64,000 bases of DNA, taken from Solanum dulcamara. Lineage: Eukaryota > Streptophyta > Magnoliopsida > Solanales > Solanaceae. Where the stretch lies: assembly GCF_947179165.1 (NCBI RefSeq), contig NC_077243.1, positions 6,008,001 through 6,072,000 of the forward strand. The letters are read 5' to 3'. The notes under the pieces are model-generated. The model was given only the letters and a program-made list of their open reading frames with translations. It searched no databases and was not told the origin of the DNA. Positions 47,131-60,358 of the stretch are shown here, one piece after another (the stretch's first letter is position 1; every line of letters begins with the position of its first letter). Both the position numbers and the translations under genes were made by a program.

Positions 47131-50100
47131 TCATATTATGTCCTTCCGATAGAGCCAATCTATATCATTTGATACTATATAAAGATAACTTTAGGTGAGG
47201 GATAAATACATCGAGGGCCCCTAAACTTGTAAAACAGTTGCATTTAAACATTTTAGTTAAAGGTGTAACATATTGAACACCGGAGGACTATTGAAAGTAA
47301 ACAAAATAAACACAGAAGTGACAATCTTTCACACAAAATAAAAAGTATAATCATTCTCAGACACCAAATCAGTAAATTAATAATTGACACGGGAAAAATA
47401 ACATCTAAAAAATGCTTTGTCGGGCTATTTTTCTTCCCCTAACCCATAACACTCGTGTTCTTCTATTCACGGCCTCAGCCAAAACCATTGCCATCTTGAC
47501 CAGTTCCATTTAGTCTTTATTTCACCACCGTGACAATCACCGCTATCCTCTACCATATCCTTCCATCTTCATTTTATTACTATCCTTCATCTCCGACAAC
47601 AAACTCATATCGTCATGATAAACCACACCATTACATAATGCTAAGTTGCGCGAATTCTTCACTTTTCATGTCACACTAATGTCGGATTCTCCAAAAATTC
47701 ATTCCTTTTAGAGAATTCGACATGCACCCATTACCATTTTTGAAAAGTCCCAGCAACGTAGATGTAATCTGACTTTGGTTGCGAAAATTGAGATGAAGTC
47801 TCAAAATTTTCTCGTAATCAGTTCCCAAATGTTTTGAGATCTTCAAATTCTGATTTGTAGAATAGTTCTCAAAATTAATTTTGAGAATTTTTTTTAATTG
47901 TCTGGAACATTTTCAAATATGTTCTATCCATTTGAAAACTGCTCATTGTCTACCATCCCTAGAAACTCCTGGCAAATGCATTTGTGCACGAATTAAAGCA
48001 GCAGGAAAAAGGTAGAAATTTTTTAATAGACATGTATTAGTTAGCTTTAAACTTTTTCGTATTTTTGAGAATAATTGTTGGTGAGCTTCTCTTACTCACG
48101 AAATTTACACTTGAAGCTTGAAAATAAGAAGTATAATTATTTAAAAAAGAAATAACTTGAGACCCATCTCAGCAAACATCACTCCTGCTAATAACGGACC
48201 CTTTCTATGTGGTTTATACATCATGCAAAAGCAAACTGACGTGCACATTAAGTAAAGTAAAATAACCAGGGATGTGCAATCAATATAGAAACATTGACGA
48301 AAAAAACCTTAATTTTTATGTAAAGAAGACGTACCAAAGTATGCTAAAGGCGGAGCGAGAAGATTCATCTATATCTCTGCTTCGAATGATGTTCCTTTTG
48401 CAGAGATAAGAAACCAGAGAATTTTCACAGCAAAATTTGATTTCTTTTTCTCGGTTGATTCCCACTTTCAAATCGTAGGAATGTATGTTCTTTTGAAGGA
48501 GAAACATTGTAACGTTTTAGGGATTAGGTGACAATTGTGTTTTTCTTCACAAGTAACGTTTAGCTATTAAAGTCGTGACTTTTTGGCCTTCTGTTTATTA
48601 AGTTAAAAAAAGGAAAAAGTAATAAAAGAAATTAAATTTCAGTAGGAGGGTCTAAGATTGTCTTTTATATATATATATATATATATAAATAAGATTATAA
48701 ATAGAAATCACAATTTTACTAATTAATTTATTCTTTAAGAAACTATACAAATTTGTTTATACTTTCAAAAATAAAAGAATTAATTATAAAAGTAAAATGA
48801 AAAAAACACTCCATAATGAATCTATTGTAATTATGTAAATTAATAAGTAATTTGAAATAATTATTTATAATAAGATGGACAACTAAAACAGCAAAATGCA
48901 ATATTAACTGAAACGGTTAGCAACCATATCCAATGATGTTGGGTCGGGTTGTGACATAAGTGAATGAATTTGGTCCAATTCGATTAGTTTTCATAGCCAT
49001 CTGAAATAGGGTCATTTGAACGAATCTCTGTCTTAGCGAGATTTTTATAAGAAAAGGTGGCTGAAGATACCTTTGATATCGAAAAAAGCAAATTAAAAAA
49101 CATCACAATGTAAAATTGGCAGAGCACAAGTTATATCATACGAGACATTTGCAAATTTTACAATGCAAAATTTGTAAGGCACAAGTTATATCTTACTAAG
49201 ACACAACTTAGAATTTCTATATAACTTTAAACTTATACACATAATTATATTTTAAGAGGTATAACTTATTCCTACATAACTTTTGTCAGACAAGAAAAAA
49301 ATTTAGCCTTACGAAATTAAGTTATAGTTAACGATACTCTAATTTATAAATTTTCATTAAATGAGAAGTAATTGCAAAAATTAAAAAACATCCCCAAGCA
49401 AGGATAATCCATGAAAAAACTTGTCTAAAACGGGCAAATGCAAGATTGGGCCTGTAATATGTACAAGATATACTACACATTTTCCCATAACTAATTTACA
49501 CAGTGTGAAAAAAAGATTAGAAGATAATATTAGAGATCTTCCTTTATATTTGGCTTCATAATATTAATTTTTCTTGAGTATTACTTTATCTTCCTCATTT
49601 TAATTTCGTTGTAACAACTGTGACTTTTATTATTTTAAACTAATAATATCTTGTCTTATTCCAAAATTGCCCTTGTGGCCTTAATTAATTATTGAATACT
49701 AAACCTATACCTAAACAAGCCCTCAAATTCTATATATATTTTAGGGGTTAAATTGTCTCTATTTGATCATTATATTGATGTGTAAAAAGTTATATTTTGA
49801 ATTTGACGTTTCAAGTTTTGTCCTCGAATTCTATATATGTTACGCATCAATATGAAAATATTTTCAACCGTGGTTATATATTGAAATCAATGAGATTAAT
49901 TCTCATGTTAAAAATAATCATAATTTGGATTGGTTTCATATTGAAAATAATATGACAATATTTTCATTAATTAAATTTTGAAGCATTAGTATTTGAGCAT
50001 CACTTTTCTTGGAATATTAGTGAAGAACCACGAATAATATTTTTATATTACATAATAAATTCAAGTATTTGACGAGTCTTTCATAATTTGGGTGTAATTT

Positions 50101-50152
50101 AAAAGAGGAGATTGGGTCTGCCGGGTACACTTTGTGTGTGCCGAAAAAAAAA
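47131..50152. other. Intergenic, no gene seen
   Basis: AT-rich DNA with a TA run at about 48668-48690. The frame at 48316-48507 has no family features and may lie in the old promoter of the HMGB pseudogene. Near 49080-49260 the words CACAAGTTATATC and AAATTTTACAATGC recur. Confidence 0.4.
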
Positions 50153-50161
50153 TTAATTTAG

Positions 50162-50596
50162 GGAAAATTACGCTGATAAGCAAATATATATTAGTTAATT
50201 AGCTAATATAGCTATGATTTGAATTAATTATGGTTCGCGGTAAACATCTACCAATAATTACAGTTTGAGTTTTGTATAATTCGCGCGATTATACAGTTGA
50301 GTTTTGTATAATTCACGTGATTTATACCAACGTTGTGCACGAATCGAATTGTATAGCGAAATATACAAACACTACAAATTGTATAGCGAATTATACAAAT
50401 GTTGTGAATTGTATAGTGAAATATACAAACGTTATACAAAAACTACGAATTGTATAGCGAATTATATAAATGTTTACAAATGCTGCGCGAATTATACAAA
50501 CGCTGTTATAACTATAGTTACGAATTGTAATTAGCAAACTATAGTTATGGAGCATAATTAAGATAATTTTGAGTGGCTATATGCGAAAATTCCCCT
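50162..50596. mobile_element. Palindrome-rich MITE (Mutator- or hAT-like)
   Basis: Ends GGAAAATTACGCTGATAAG and ATATGCGAAAATTCCCCT are inverted with mismatches. TTAATTTAG flanks both sides (50153-50161 and 50597-50605), an 8-9 bp duplication. The interior (50270-50500) repeats TGTATAATTCGCGCGATTATAC and related units in both orientations. No coding region. Confidence 0.65.
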
Positions 50597-50604
50597 TTAA
50601 TTTA

Positions 50605-51028
50605 GGGGTGACAATTGGGCGGGTTGGGCAATAATTGGGTCAAGATCCAAGCCAATTCAACCCAAATTAGTTTGTCAAAATGGGATGGGTCAAAATAGGT
50701 TACATAACAGGTCAAGATCCAACCAAACCCATTTTTTACTAAGTTTAATTATTTTATTTGTTCTTTTAAACTATTTTAGTACCTAATAAATTTTTTTTAT
50801 TATTATTATGGCTATATATAACATATCAAATTGAAAAAAAAGTTTTTTAAAAATATTTTTACAAGATTTCTTATGAGTAAATTCGGGTTACATGTCAACC
50901 CAATTTTTAATGGATTGAAATGAGTTGGGTTGAAATGGGTTGAGCTAATGAATGAGTGGGTCAATAACCAACCAAACTTACACAAATTGGGTTGGGTTGA
51001 ATGGATTGGGTTTGATTTTGCCACCCCT
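50605..51028. mobile_element. hAT-like MITE with GGGTTGGGTT repeats
   Basis: The left end (TAGGGGTGACAATTGGG) and right end (TTTTGCCACCCCTA) form an inverted pair. The interior has many copies of GGGTTGG or its complement AACCCA. It lies directly against the previous MITE, with TTAATTTA-type sequence at both borders. No coding region. Confidence 0.6.
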
Positions 51029-52342
51029 AATTTAATTTAAAAGAAGAATGATTAAAAGGGCAATTTAGACATGTCACAATTTTTTCTATTAATAATGAAT
51101 AAGTTAAAAAAAAGAATTGTTACAACGAAATCAAATTAAGGAAGGAAAATGTAATATTATAAATCACACACAAAAAAAATGTTATAACTTACGAGGTAAA
51201 ATCTAAAAGGGAAATTTCCGAAATATTTCTCAAGATCAATATAATGTAATTTGTTGGATGTCGCTCAGAAGTGTAGTTATTAGTTTCAACTATAGTAGTT
51301 TTTAGAAGTTGTTTAGGAATAGAGAAAATAGTCTAAAATTCTCTTAATTTATATCTGAAATTTCAACTACACATTTTAATTATACGGATATTTTATTCAA
51401 CATTTTTTAAATTTATTTTATACACCCTTAAATGCTAACTTGTCCACATAAATCAAATATAGTGAATATTGTGTATACTTTTCTTTTCCCACCTAAAATT
51501 AGATCACCTCACCCGAATTCTTTTCTTTTCTCTCAATATTTTCTTTCTATCTCCTCCTAAAAAATCAGACCCAACTCTTTTCTCTTTTCTCATTTCTCTC
51601 ACTCCATTGATTTTGACCAATAAGTTTGCAAATTCAGCAAAATCACATGTTTGCATCTCACTTCACCGTTGAGCATTGGGTATGATTCATTCATACAAAG
51701 CTTATTCGAGTTTTCATTTGCCATTTTGAACGATTTTAGAGAAAAATTAAAATTCAAACTAAAGACCCTAAATAAGAAGTTGGATGAATAGGTTTTACTG
51801 CTTATTGAGGTTAATGCATATAATTAAAAAATGTGATATATTTAAAAAATTTAATTTATCTACATAATGAATGTTTGTAAACACGATTAAAAACACTTTC
51901 CCAAAATATAAGCCAGAAGTTTTTTATTTATAGAAACAATTTATCATGCGTATAAATACATAATTAAAATATGTCATAGATTGAGCATCCAAATAAAATC
52001 AATCCATAAATTTAAGGTTGTTGATGTATTCTGTTTAAGGGGGACAATCTTGTGTAGATATTCCCAAAATGTGAATTTAAGTTTTATATTAATGTGAAGT
52101 TTTAATTTTTATAATGATATAATGTAGTTTAACTTCTTGTGCATATTTGTTACTCCTTTTATTTTATGACACATCAACAACGTATTAATAGTAGTCTAAT
52201 CATGTAATACGACAGTTTTCGCAATATCTCATACAAAATTCAAATCAAATAGTTATGGTGTTCTCTCCTACGACCATTATTTTGAGTGATTTGTTTATTT
52301 GATATGATTTGGAAAAAAAACAAGTGCACCAAGCCGCTATTA
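51029..52342. other. Intergenic, no gene seen
   Basis: AT-rich DNA. Short frames (for example 51469-51672) are Ser/Phe/Leu composition effects. Confidence 0.35.
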
Positions 52343-52643
52343 CTTTGTGTACAATGATTTAACTAAGAAAAAATACTTATTTTGTTCTAATTTTTATCAC
52401 ACTTTTTAGATTTTGAAATTCAAATAAATTTTTTTAATTATAATTTTCTTATATATATTTTAAATATTTAATTGTCAATCATCGACAGTACTTTATGTGT
52501 GTACAAAGATTTAACTAAGAAAAAAAATACTTATTTTATTTCAATTTATATGACATCTTCTGAATTTTAAAATTCAACTAAGTTTTTTTTATCATAATTT
52601 TTTTATATATTTTTTAATTATTTGATTGTCAGTCATTGTGATA
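52343..52643. repeat. Two-copy direct duplication, about 148-bp unit
   Basis: Each copy starts near GTGTACAA(T/A)GATTTAACTAAG and ends near TTTAATTATTTGATTGTCA or its diverged form. The copies have diverged considerably. Immediately followed by a MITE. Confidence 0.7.
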
Positions 52644-52671
52644 GAAAAGTGTCGGTCTCCTCTCCGCTTTA

Positions 52672-53061
52672 GAGTCCGTTTGGATGGGCTTTAAGTTGGT
52701 CAAAACCAACTTAAAGCCCCTTTTTAGTTTTTGGACGTGTTTGCCTAATGCTAACTTTAAGCTATAAAGTTCTTAAAGTCAGTCAAAAATAAAAAGTTAG
52801 GATTCCTAATTTCTTTTTTCTAAGTGCTTAAAGTCATTTTCTTTGACCATGAAAATTACTTCTATATCCCTTATATTTTAACTAAATTCCCAAACTACCC
52901 TTTTTATTCTTTTAACCCTAAAATTCACATCATTTTCCTCATGTAAGCACTTTTATCCAAACACTCAACTGCTTATTTATAAAAATAACTTTCAGCACTT
53001 CAAAGTTCTAAAAACACTTCATACATAAAAGTTACTTTTTTAAGCTCATCCAAACGGGCTC
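52672..53061. mobile_element. Tourist-like (PIF/Harbinger) MITE, copy 2
   Basis: A 390-bp element from GAGTCCGTTTGGATGGGCTT to AAGCTCATCCAAACGGGCTC, with TTA on both sides (52669-52671 and 53062-53064). Highly similar over its length to the copy at 34395-34785; its terminal inverted repeats are better preserved. Confidence 0.85.
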
Positions 53062-53064
53062 TTA

Positions 53065-54242
53065 GTCATGTTTTCGATGACAACAGTACCAATTAATCTC
53101 ATTTGGACGAAACATTCAACTTTTTTTGTGAATATTGTCAATTTAAGTATATATAATACTGAATAAATTCCTCTCAATTAATATTGTAAGATCATAATTA
53201 TTCGTTTGACTCAATAAAATTTGATCAATCTTATTTTATATCTTACTTTTGGAGTAAAATATAAGGAAGCTTAATTCGACACATCTTACGCTTAATTATG
53301 TCAATAATTAGATTAAGCCACCTAATTAACTGGAGGGAATATATATTACTTCACCGTATATACACTACTCCATCTTTTTTACTTTTCGGATAGTTACGGA
53401 ACAGAATCCTAAAAGGGTGATGCATTAAATAATAATATTACTTACTACTTATATTCTCAATAATTCAAAGAAATGGCAACATATTACGTGCTACGTGTAG
53501 TAGCAGCATTTATTGTTGCAATTACTGATCAATGAGGTAAGTACGACTTATTTCTTTTGACATATTCAGGCACTCCAGTTTGATTATTCTCCTCAATTTA
53601 TAATTGTAATTGGCTAATATAAAAAGTACAAATCCAACAATTAAAATTGCATTTAGTTCCTTAATTCCTCGACTAAAAATCTAATTTCCGTACTCCCAAC
53701 TCATTTATAAGTAGTGAACAAATGTTAAGAGATTTAAGTAGTACTTATATAAACAAAGGAAAATGTTTTTCATAAATAATTTGTGTACACGTAAGTGAAA
53801 AATATTATTTTACAAGCACATGTATGACAAAACTAATGGGAAGGAAGAGTGAAAGTGTGGGGGCAGTGGGGATGGGGATAGGAGATATAATAAGTGATGA
53901 TGAGATGGGTTGGAGGGCCGAGAGAGTATAATTAATTAATGTAAAATGTCCTTTGTGGAATTTATTTTTCTTATCCTGCTTTCACTAATAGGAAAATTAT
54001 CTTTCTATTTTGAAGGAACTTGTTTTTTAGAGAAAATAATTATCACAAATTTTAACTGATTAATTGAACAATAGAAAAATTAAAAAATATTTTTCTCCAT
54101 ATTGAACATACCCTAAATCTACCAAGTACGTACTACACTCTTCATTGACTTTTACTTGTCCGTAATGGATCCCTACTAAAATAATAAATGAGGTGTATAT
54201 AAATTTTGCCATAATACCCGTGTGGGTGCTTATGAGTATTTC
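53065..54242. other. Intergenic, no gene seen
   Basis: AT-rich DNA. At 53473-53535 there is a 20-codon frame (MATYYVLRVVAAFIVAITDQ) followed by GTAAGT; too short to call. Confidence 0.35.
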
Positions 54243-54743
54243 AAAAAGTTTTGGTAAATGAGTTGTTAATGTTAAGGGCAAATAATGAAGAAAAATATAT
54301 ATATTTTAATATATAAAGTGGATAAATAAAAATAAAAAAATATTTTTAATATAGTGATCAAGTAAAAATAAACCAAGAAAGTATTTAAATTTCAATAATA
54401 TCAATGCAGTCGAAATCAAATCTTTTCAAATACTATACTTACCTAAACATTAATATCCCAAGTACTATTTTAAATTCAATAATGTCCATACAAAAAAAGT
54501 TTTGGTAAATGAGTTGCTAATGTTAAGGCAAATTATGAAGATTTTTTTTTTTTAATATGCAAAAATGGACAAGTCAAAATAAAAATTTATTTTTAATATA
54601 GTGATCAAGTAAAAGTAAACCAAGAAATTATTTAAATTTCAATAATATCAATGCAGTCGAAATCAAATCTTTTCAAATACTATACTTACCTAAACATTAA
54701 TATCCCAAGTACTATATTAAATTCAATAATGTCCATGCAATCC
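54243..54743. repeat. Tandem direct duplication, about 250-bp unit
   Basis: Copy 1 starts at about 54243 and copy 2 at about 54494, both opening AAAAAGTTTTGGTAAATGAG. Both include TATCAATGCAGTCGAAATC and TACTTACCTAAACATTAAT. Copies are very similar, so the duplication is young compared with its surroundings. Confidence 0.85.
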
Positions 54744-56778
54744 AAAAAAATTCTTCTCAAATTATGGAGCTGTATCTAAATTCTAAAAGATAAGGATCAG
54801 TACCTCTAAACTAATTATATCAGTTTAAAGTACAAATAATATTATTAGCAGAACTGATTGCTTTTCGCTCTTTTGTAATTATAGCTAATTTCATCATTAC
54901 TACTCACATTATTTTATTTATATTGATTGGAGTTCTAGGACGCTTATAATATACTGAACATTTAATGATTTCTTCATTCATACTTTCAACTAGTACGTAC
55001 TTCATCAAATTGAGTGTCTTTAAATTTAATTATCAAACTGTAACAATAGTACAATTATTACTGTGAAATCACTTTTAGGGTACATTTTTACAATATTAGC
55101 TTACAAACTGAGTGAAAATTCATTCATTTTGAACCATAAAAAATGTGCTAAATTCATTTATATTGAAATGGAGAAAATATATTTCAAATATATTTGTTAT
55201 TGGGAGTGCTTGGTAAAATTATCTTCTTGTTCTAGACCAAAAGCGGATCTAGAAGATTATGTATGAGTTCGGTCAAACCTAATAGCTTTAATTTAATCCA
55301 AACTTCAAATCTGTATAAATATTCTACTAAAAATATATAAAAATCTAATTCAAACCTCAATTACAAACATCCACGGCTCAACTACTTTGGTGGCCTAAAT
55401 CCAAAAAATAAATCAGAGGCCTTAAATAAATAATTGAGGCCTAGCTTTTGATTAATAATATATATATATATATTATTTAAAGTCTATTCTTCTAAAAAAA
55501 AAAATAAGATGCAAAGTTATTAATATTTATTTTTTAAAATTATTTTAAGATGCAAAGTTGTGTCTCTTTCTTATATGAAAACTTTTACCTTTTCTATAAA
55601 TAGTTTCCATCAAAGCTCTCATCCGAAATTCATATAAGAGAATTCTAAACAAAAAGTCAAGACTTGAAATGAATTCAAGTAGAGGTTCTTTCTCATGCCG
55701 TAAGAAATAGCAAGCAAAAGATAATCTCAAAAGACAAAGACAAAATTTCAACATAAAAAGAGGTGGATGAGGGTAATGGCTAGGGAAGGAGGAAAGTACA
55801 TCCTCTATATTTTAATTTATTTGTGTGATTTTTGACTTGACATGTAATTTAGAGTTTAATAAGAAAGTAAATAAAATATTTGAATCTTATAGCCATAAAA
55901 TTAAAGATTGAAACGGACAATACAATTTTTTTTAAATTCTCTTAAAACTACTTATAATAATGCTATTATTGCTTAAAAAAAAATTAAAACGAAACCTCTT
56001 AAATTTGCAGGTCTAAAACAAGTGTTTTATTTTTCATTGCATAGAGTCGCCCCTCGCTAACATCTAATATAATCATAAAGAAATGAATCATGTCCATATA
56101 TAACTCAATTTCAAAAGCTAATTTATTAAAATGAAAATTATCTAAATCATATTAAGAAAAATCACCATCCATTAAAAAATCGACGTGGGAATCTTTAATA
56201 TATATCCTAAATTAGAATTTATAAGTTGAAATGGTAGGTCCGTTTCCGTGAGCGGCTTGTATATGTATGTAGCTTCGATTTAGAATATTACAGTAGTAGT
56301 AGTATCCTGTAGCCTTTCACTTTCATTCAAGCCAGCCAATCGCCATAAAAAAGTACTAATCTACTCTGCACATGCAGCCAATCCAAAAGGGTACCCCTCA
56401 TATATGGTACTACAAGGGAATTAAAGAAGAGATATTACTGTAATAGAGTAGTCTTGTCTATATGGTGTTAGCCTACTGTGAGGTTCACAGGACTTCAGTA
56501 ATAAGGTGCATTATTATTGTACTAAAACAAATTAATCACTAATAATATTCTCACCAACAACTCAACTTCTTTCTCTTGAATGCTAACTTCTCACTATTTC
56601 TGACACAACCTTCTTTACACCACTAAAAAAAAAAAAATTGTGGAAATTAATTCCTAGTCATCTAGCTAATAAAGTTTCAAACAAGTCCACCATATAGTCC
56701 TCTTGTAACATAGACATGTATAAAGAAAATACCTAGTTTTATAGAAAGATCATAAGTTCACATGCCCCAGTTTTTACC
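54744..56778. other. Upstream of SHINE gene, no other gene
   Basis: AT-rich. It includes a repeat start near 55243 (GCGGATCTAGAAGATTATGT) of a type also seen near 59043 and 60057, and a TA run at about 55457. The last 400 bp probably hold the SHINE promoter. Confidence 0.4.
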
Positions 56779-56786
56779 TATAAATT
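56779..56786 (+). promoter_or_regulatory. Putative TATA box of SHINE gene
   Basis: TATAAATT lies 134 bp before the ATG at 56920, which would leave a 5' UTR of about 100 bp rich in CT repeats (CTCTCTCTCTC near 56863). Confidence 0.6.
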
Positions 56787-56919
56787 CGCCCTTGTTTCCT
56801 TCCGATCCTTATATGTATCCATCTTTGATAAACTATTTCCACACCTTCAAACTGTACAATTCTCTCTCTCTCTTCTCTCTATCATTATCTCTCTGACAAT
56901 TATTTGAGAAAAGTCAGGT

Positions 56920-57735
56920 ATGGTACAGACAAAGAAGTTCAGAGGTGTCAGGCAGCGCCATTGGGGTTCTTGGGTCGCTGAGATTCGTCATCCTTTGCTG
57001 TATTTTACCATGCAAACCCCATTCCATAGACTTTCATTCTTTATATTAATGCACTTTATTTCTACATAATATTCACTATGCCGATAAATTTTCACCATGC
57101 ACACTTTTTATTTCATGCCACTCTATCAATCGATCATCAATCACACCAGAATTTAAATTTAATGTATATTTTAATAATTATTGAATGTTTTCGCTTGTAG
57201 GAAGAGGAGAGTGTGGCTAGGTACTTTTGAAACTGCGGAGGAAGCTGCCCGAGCGTACGATGAGGCTGCTGTTTTAATGAGCGGACGTAACGCCAAAACA
57301 AATTTCCCAGTGCAGGCACAAGTACTTGACGAAAGCAAAAAAGACAACTCTAAAATTACTGATACGTCTTTCTCCGGATCATCATCATCACTTTCTGCTA
57401 TACTTAGCGCCAAACTTCGCAAGAGCTGTAAATCCCCTTCGCCGTCTCTCACTTGCCTCAGACTCGATACGGAGAGTTCCAACATTGGGGTGTGGCAGAA
57501 ACGGGCCGGGGCCCGGCCTGATTCTAGCTGGGTTATGACCGTTGAATTTGGTAAAAAGAAGATCATGAATGATGACGAGCAAATTATTATTCCAGAAGAA
57601 AACGTAACCTCTTCAAGTACGTTGTCGTCTCCGGAGAATTCCATCGAGATCGAACAAGGCAAAGAGAGTGGCATGATGAATGAAGAAGAACGAATGGCGC
57701 TTCAAATGATTGAGGAACTCCTCAACAGGAATTAA
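56920..57735 (+). CDS. SHN1: SHINE/WIN1 clade AP2/ERF transcription factor
   Basis: Two exons, 56920..56999 and 57201..57735 (201-bp GT-AG intron, phase 2), give 204 aa. A single AP2/ERF domain occupies about residues 5-63 ([20 protein letters not shown], then [20 protein letters not shown]). The intron inside the AP2 domain is typical of the SHINE clade. The clade's middle motif ([20 protein letters not shown], then VEFGK) and C-terminal motif ([12 protein letters not shown]) are both present, so the gene is intact. It is a nuclear activator of cutin and wax biosynthesis genes and so of cuticle formation (known for Arabidopsis SHN/WIN1 and tomato SHN proteins). The number 1 in the symbol is my best guess; it could be another clade member. 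It is the only recognised plus-strand gene in the window. Confidence 0.95.
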
Positions 57736-57966
57736 CCATGGTATCGTTAAACTTATTAGGTCAAAATGTTTGGTTTTTATTACACGTCAAAAAAATGAAA
57801 AGCAACATCAGATCGAGATATTTTTCCTACTAAAATTAAGTACTGTCTCTAAGGTATTATTAATATTTTACTCAAGTCATTGTCATTGTCATTGCTGAGT
57901 ATTATGTTTGTCCAATGTCGTGCAACAATGTTTTTTTAATTTAATTTGGTAAAGAAGGTCTGTTTG
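57736..57966. other. SHINE 3' UTR and flank
   Basis: Probable 3' UTR. No separate feature was seen. Confidence 0.35.
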
Positions 57967-58920
57967 CAACAAATTTTAAATAAATAAAAAATAAATCAAC
58001 TATTGAAATATGAAGAAACATAATTTTATTGATAAAATAATGTGGATACAAATCTATTTGTTCACTTGATTTTTCTCTCTGAATTTTTCGAAGTAGGATA
58101 ACTTTGAATTTGATCTCCATCATGATTCGAGGGATGTTAGTGATGTAATTCTCGAATTAGATAGGATGATTAGAATTTGATCTCCATGAAAGGATTTGTG
58201 TATCTTTTTGAAGTATTTGATTATCAAGAACAGTTCCACATATTTGTGGAATTTTTGAGATGCCTTTTCAAGAGAATATAATATCCTTTATATAGGTATT
58301 ATTAGGGTTTAGAGTTGAGTAGCCTCCAAGAAACCTTAACTGAAATAGGACTCGTCTTGTAAAATCCTACAAAATTTCGAAGTCTACAAATTTCCCCTAC
58401 TTCATGGCTTTCCGGAGTGTAGACTTGATTAAGTTCAAAGACGAGGCTTGAAATACTCAACAAATATTAAATAAATAAAAAATAAATCAACCATTGAAAT
58501 ATGAAGAAACATAATTTTATTGATAAAATAATGTGGATACAAATCTGTTTGTTCCCTTGATTCTTCTTGAATTATGATGATTTGAATTTGATCTCAATCA
58601 TGATTTGGCGTATTTCTCAAACTAGATAGGAGTATATCTCGAACTAGATAGAATGATTTGAACTTGATCTCCATGAAATGATTTGTGGATCTTCTTGAAG
58701 TATTTGATTAGCAAGAATAATTTGACATATTTTGATAAAAAATATTTCATAAATTTATGAAATTTTTTAAATGCCTTTTGAAGGGAATATAATACCTTTT
58801 ATATAGACATTATTAAGATTTATAATCGAGTAGCCTTCAAAAAATTCTAACTGAAATTAGATTCGTCTGGTAGAATCCTACAAAATTTCAATGTCTATGA
58901 TTACTTAGGGATTGAACTAT
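57967..58920. repeat. Two-copy direct duplication, about 490-bp unit
   Basis: Copy 1 opens at 57967 and copy 2 at 58459 with CAACAAAT(T/A)TTAAATAAAT. Both run through TTTTATTGATAAAATAATGT and end near GAATCCTACAAAATTTC or its variant. Copies are diverged, and copy 1 carries extra sequence near its end. Family unknown. Confidence 0.75.
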
Positions 58921-60358
58921 GTATTAAAATGAACTTCCACAACAGTAGCATATATTTCCACGCATATCTAGAACTAAGTCAAGCTAAGTGGGCTATGCAA
59001 CTGTGATACGTATGGATATAGGCATCAGCTTCGATTAAAAGTGGCGGAGTCAAAAAATTTTAATAAAATAATTTAAAATTTTTAAAAATAAAACACATAA
59101 ATTAATCAAAGATGATTCGATATTTATTATATAAATAAAAATAATTTTAATTATATATAAATAATAATATAATTTTTTCTTTGAAGAAGTTCGAATGAAC
59201 ACATCGCAAACGGCTCCGAGCCCATGTGCTTTATAGTGGGGGCTTAGAAAGTAAATAAAATGGGTTCAATTTACGTATAGATCATCCTCTCTTTGCTTGA
59301 CAATTGTCTTTTGGTGTAGTACAATATATACCATTAAGTCCTACAGAAATGACATTATTCAACTTATAAATTATGAGAGTTTTATTATTTGGCTAGTCCT
59401 TTTTTTACAATTTTTTAGTTTACCTTGTAAAAAGTTCTAGAGGCACCACACTCCACTCATAGGCCGAAGGGCAGTTTGACTATATGAGATAAAATCATAT
59501 GAGATAAAATCAATATTTATATATGTGATTTTATCTCATTATTTTAAATTATGAGATGAAATTTTAAATTCTTCGAAAAAATTGATTGAGAATTTTATAT
59601 TTTTTAAATATAAAAATTGACTCATAAATTTATATTTTGTAAAAAACGAAATTAAAAATCCATCCGTTTATATCTACATAATTTTTTTGCAAGAATACCA
59701 AATGAGTTGTTGTTTTTAGTGAATTTTTCATCACTCATTTGGTAAATTCGCAAAAAATTATGTAAATATAAAATAGCAGATTTGTTTTAAAAATATAAAC
59801 TTGTGGATCCATTTATATATTTGAAAAATGTAAAATCATAATATGAAATTCTCAAAACAAGTTTTTTGGAGAATTTGAGATTTCATCTCATGATTTGAAA
59901 TTATAAGATGAAATTGTATGTCCAAATGTTGATTCCATCTCTGATTTCAAATCACGACATGAAATCGCATGTCCAAACATCTATTAAGATTTTAAGTCTG
60001 TTTTCACGATTTTACACACTAGAACTCAGATTATTTTATATTGTTTTATATAGGAACGGATCTAGCTAGAGAGCGGATGTTCACATAAACTCCCTCAATA
60101 AGATATTACATTATATAAATAAGATAGATTTTTTAAGTTCATGTACATATTTTAATTTTGAAATGGAAAAATGTTAGTTTAATGGTTTAGGGCATTCAAA
60201 ATGCACCCCAAGTGATTGTCAATTAATTAGCATAAGTGGCAATTATGACGTTGAATCGTGTATGTGATATCGATTGGTTCACAAGGAACGGAACATTTTT
60301 ACCAAATTTGGAATTAAACATGAAGAGGCACTAATAATAGGCACCAAATATATATATA
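58921..60358. other. Intergenic, repeat debris
   Basis: Contains repeat-like starts near 59043 and 60057. A stretch at about 59480-59990 is rich in GAGATGAAAT-type units and their complements (for example GATTTCATCTCATG and GAAATCGCATGTCCAAAC), probably an old MITE. No gene. Confidence 0.4.

Noticed and set aside
48316..48507. A 63-codon minus-strand frame
   Set aside because: No domain, signal peptide or exon join was found; it may be an old promoter or 5' UTR of the HMGB pseudogene.
50248..50534. Overlapping Asn/Tyr/Cys-rich frames on both strands
   Set aside because: They arise from TATAATTCGCG palindromes of a MITE and mirror each other on the two strands.
53473..53535. A 20-codon mini-ORF resembling a signal peptide, followed by GTAAGT
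   Set aside because: It has its own stop codon before the donor-like site and no supporting downstream exon.
57171..57674. A long antisense frame over SHINE exon 2
   Set aside because: It is the complement of the conserved ERF exon; the sense frame has all family motifs.
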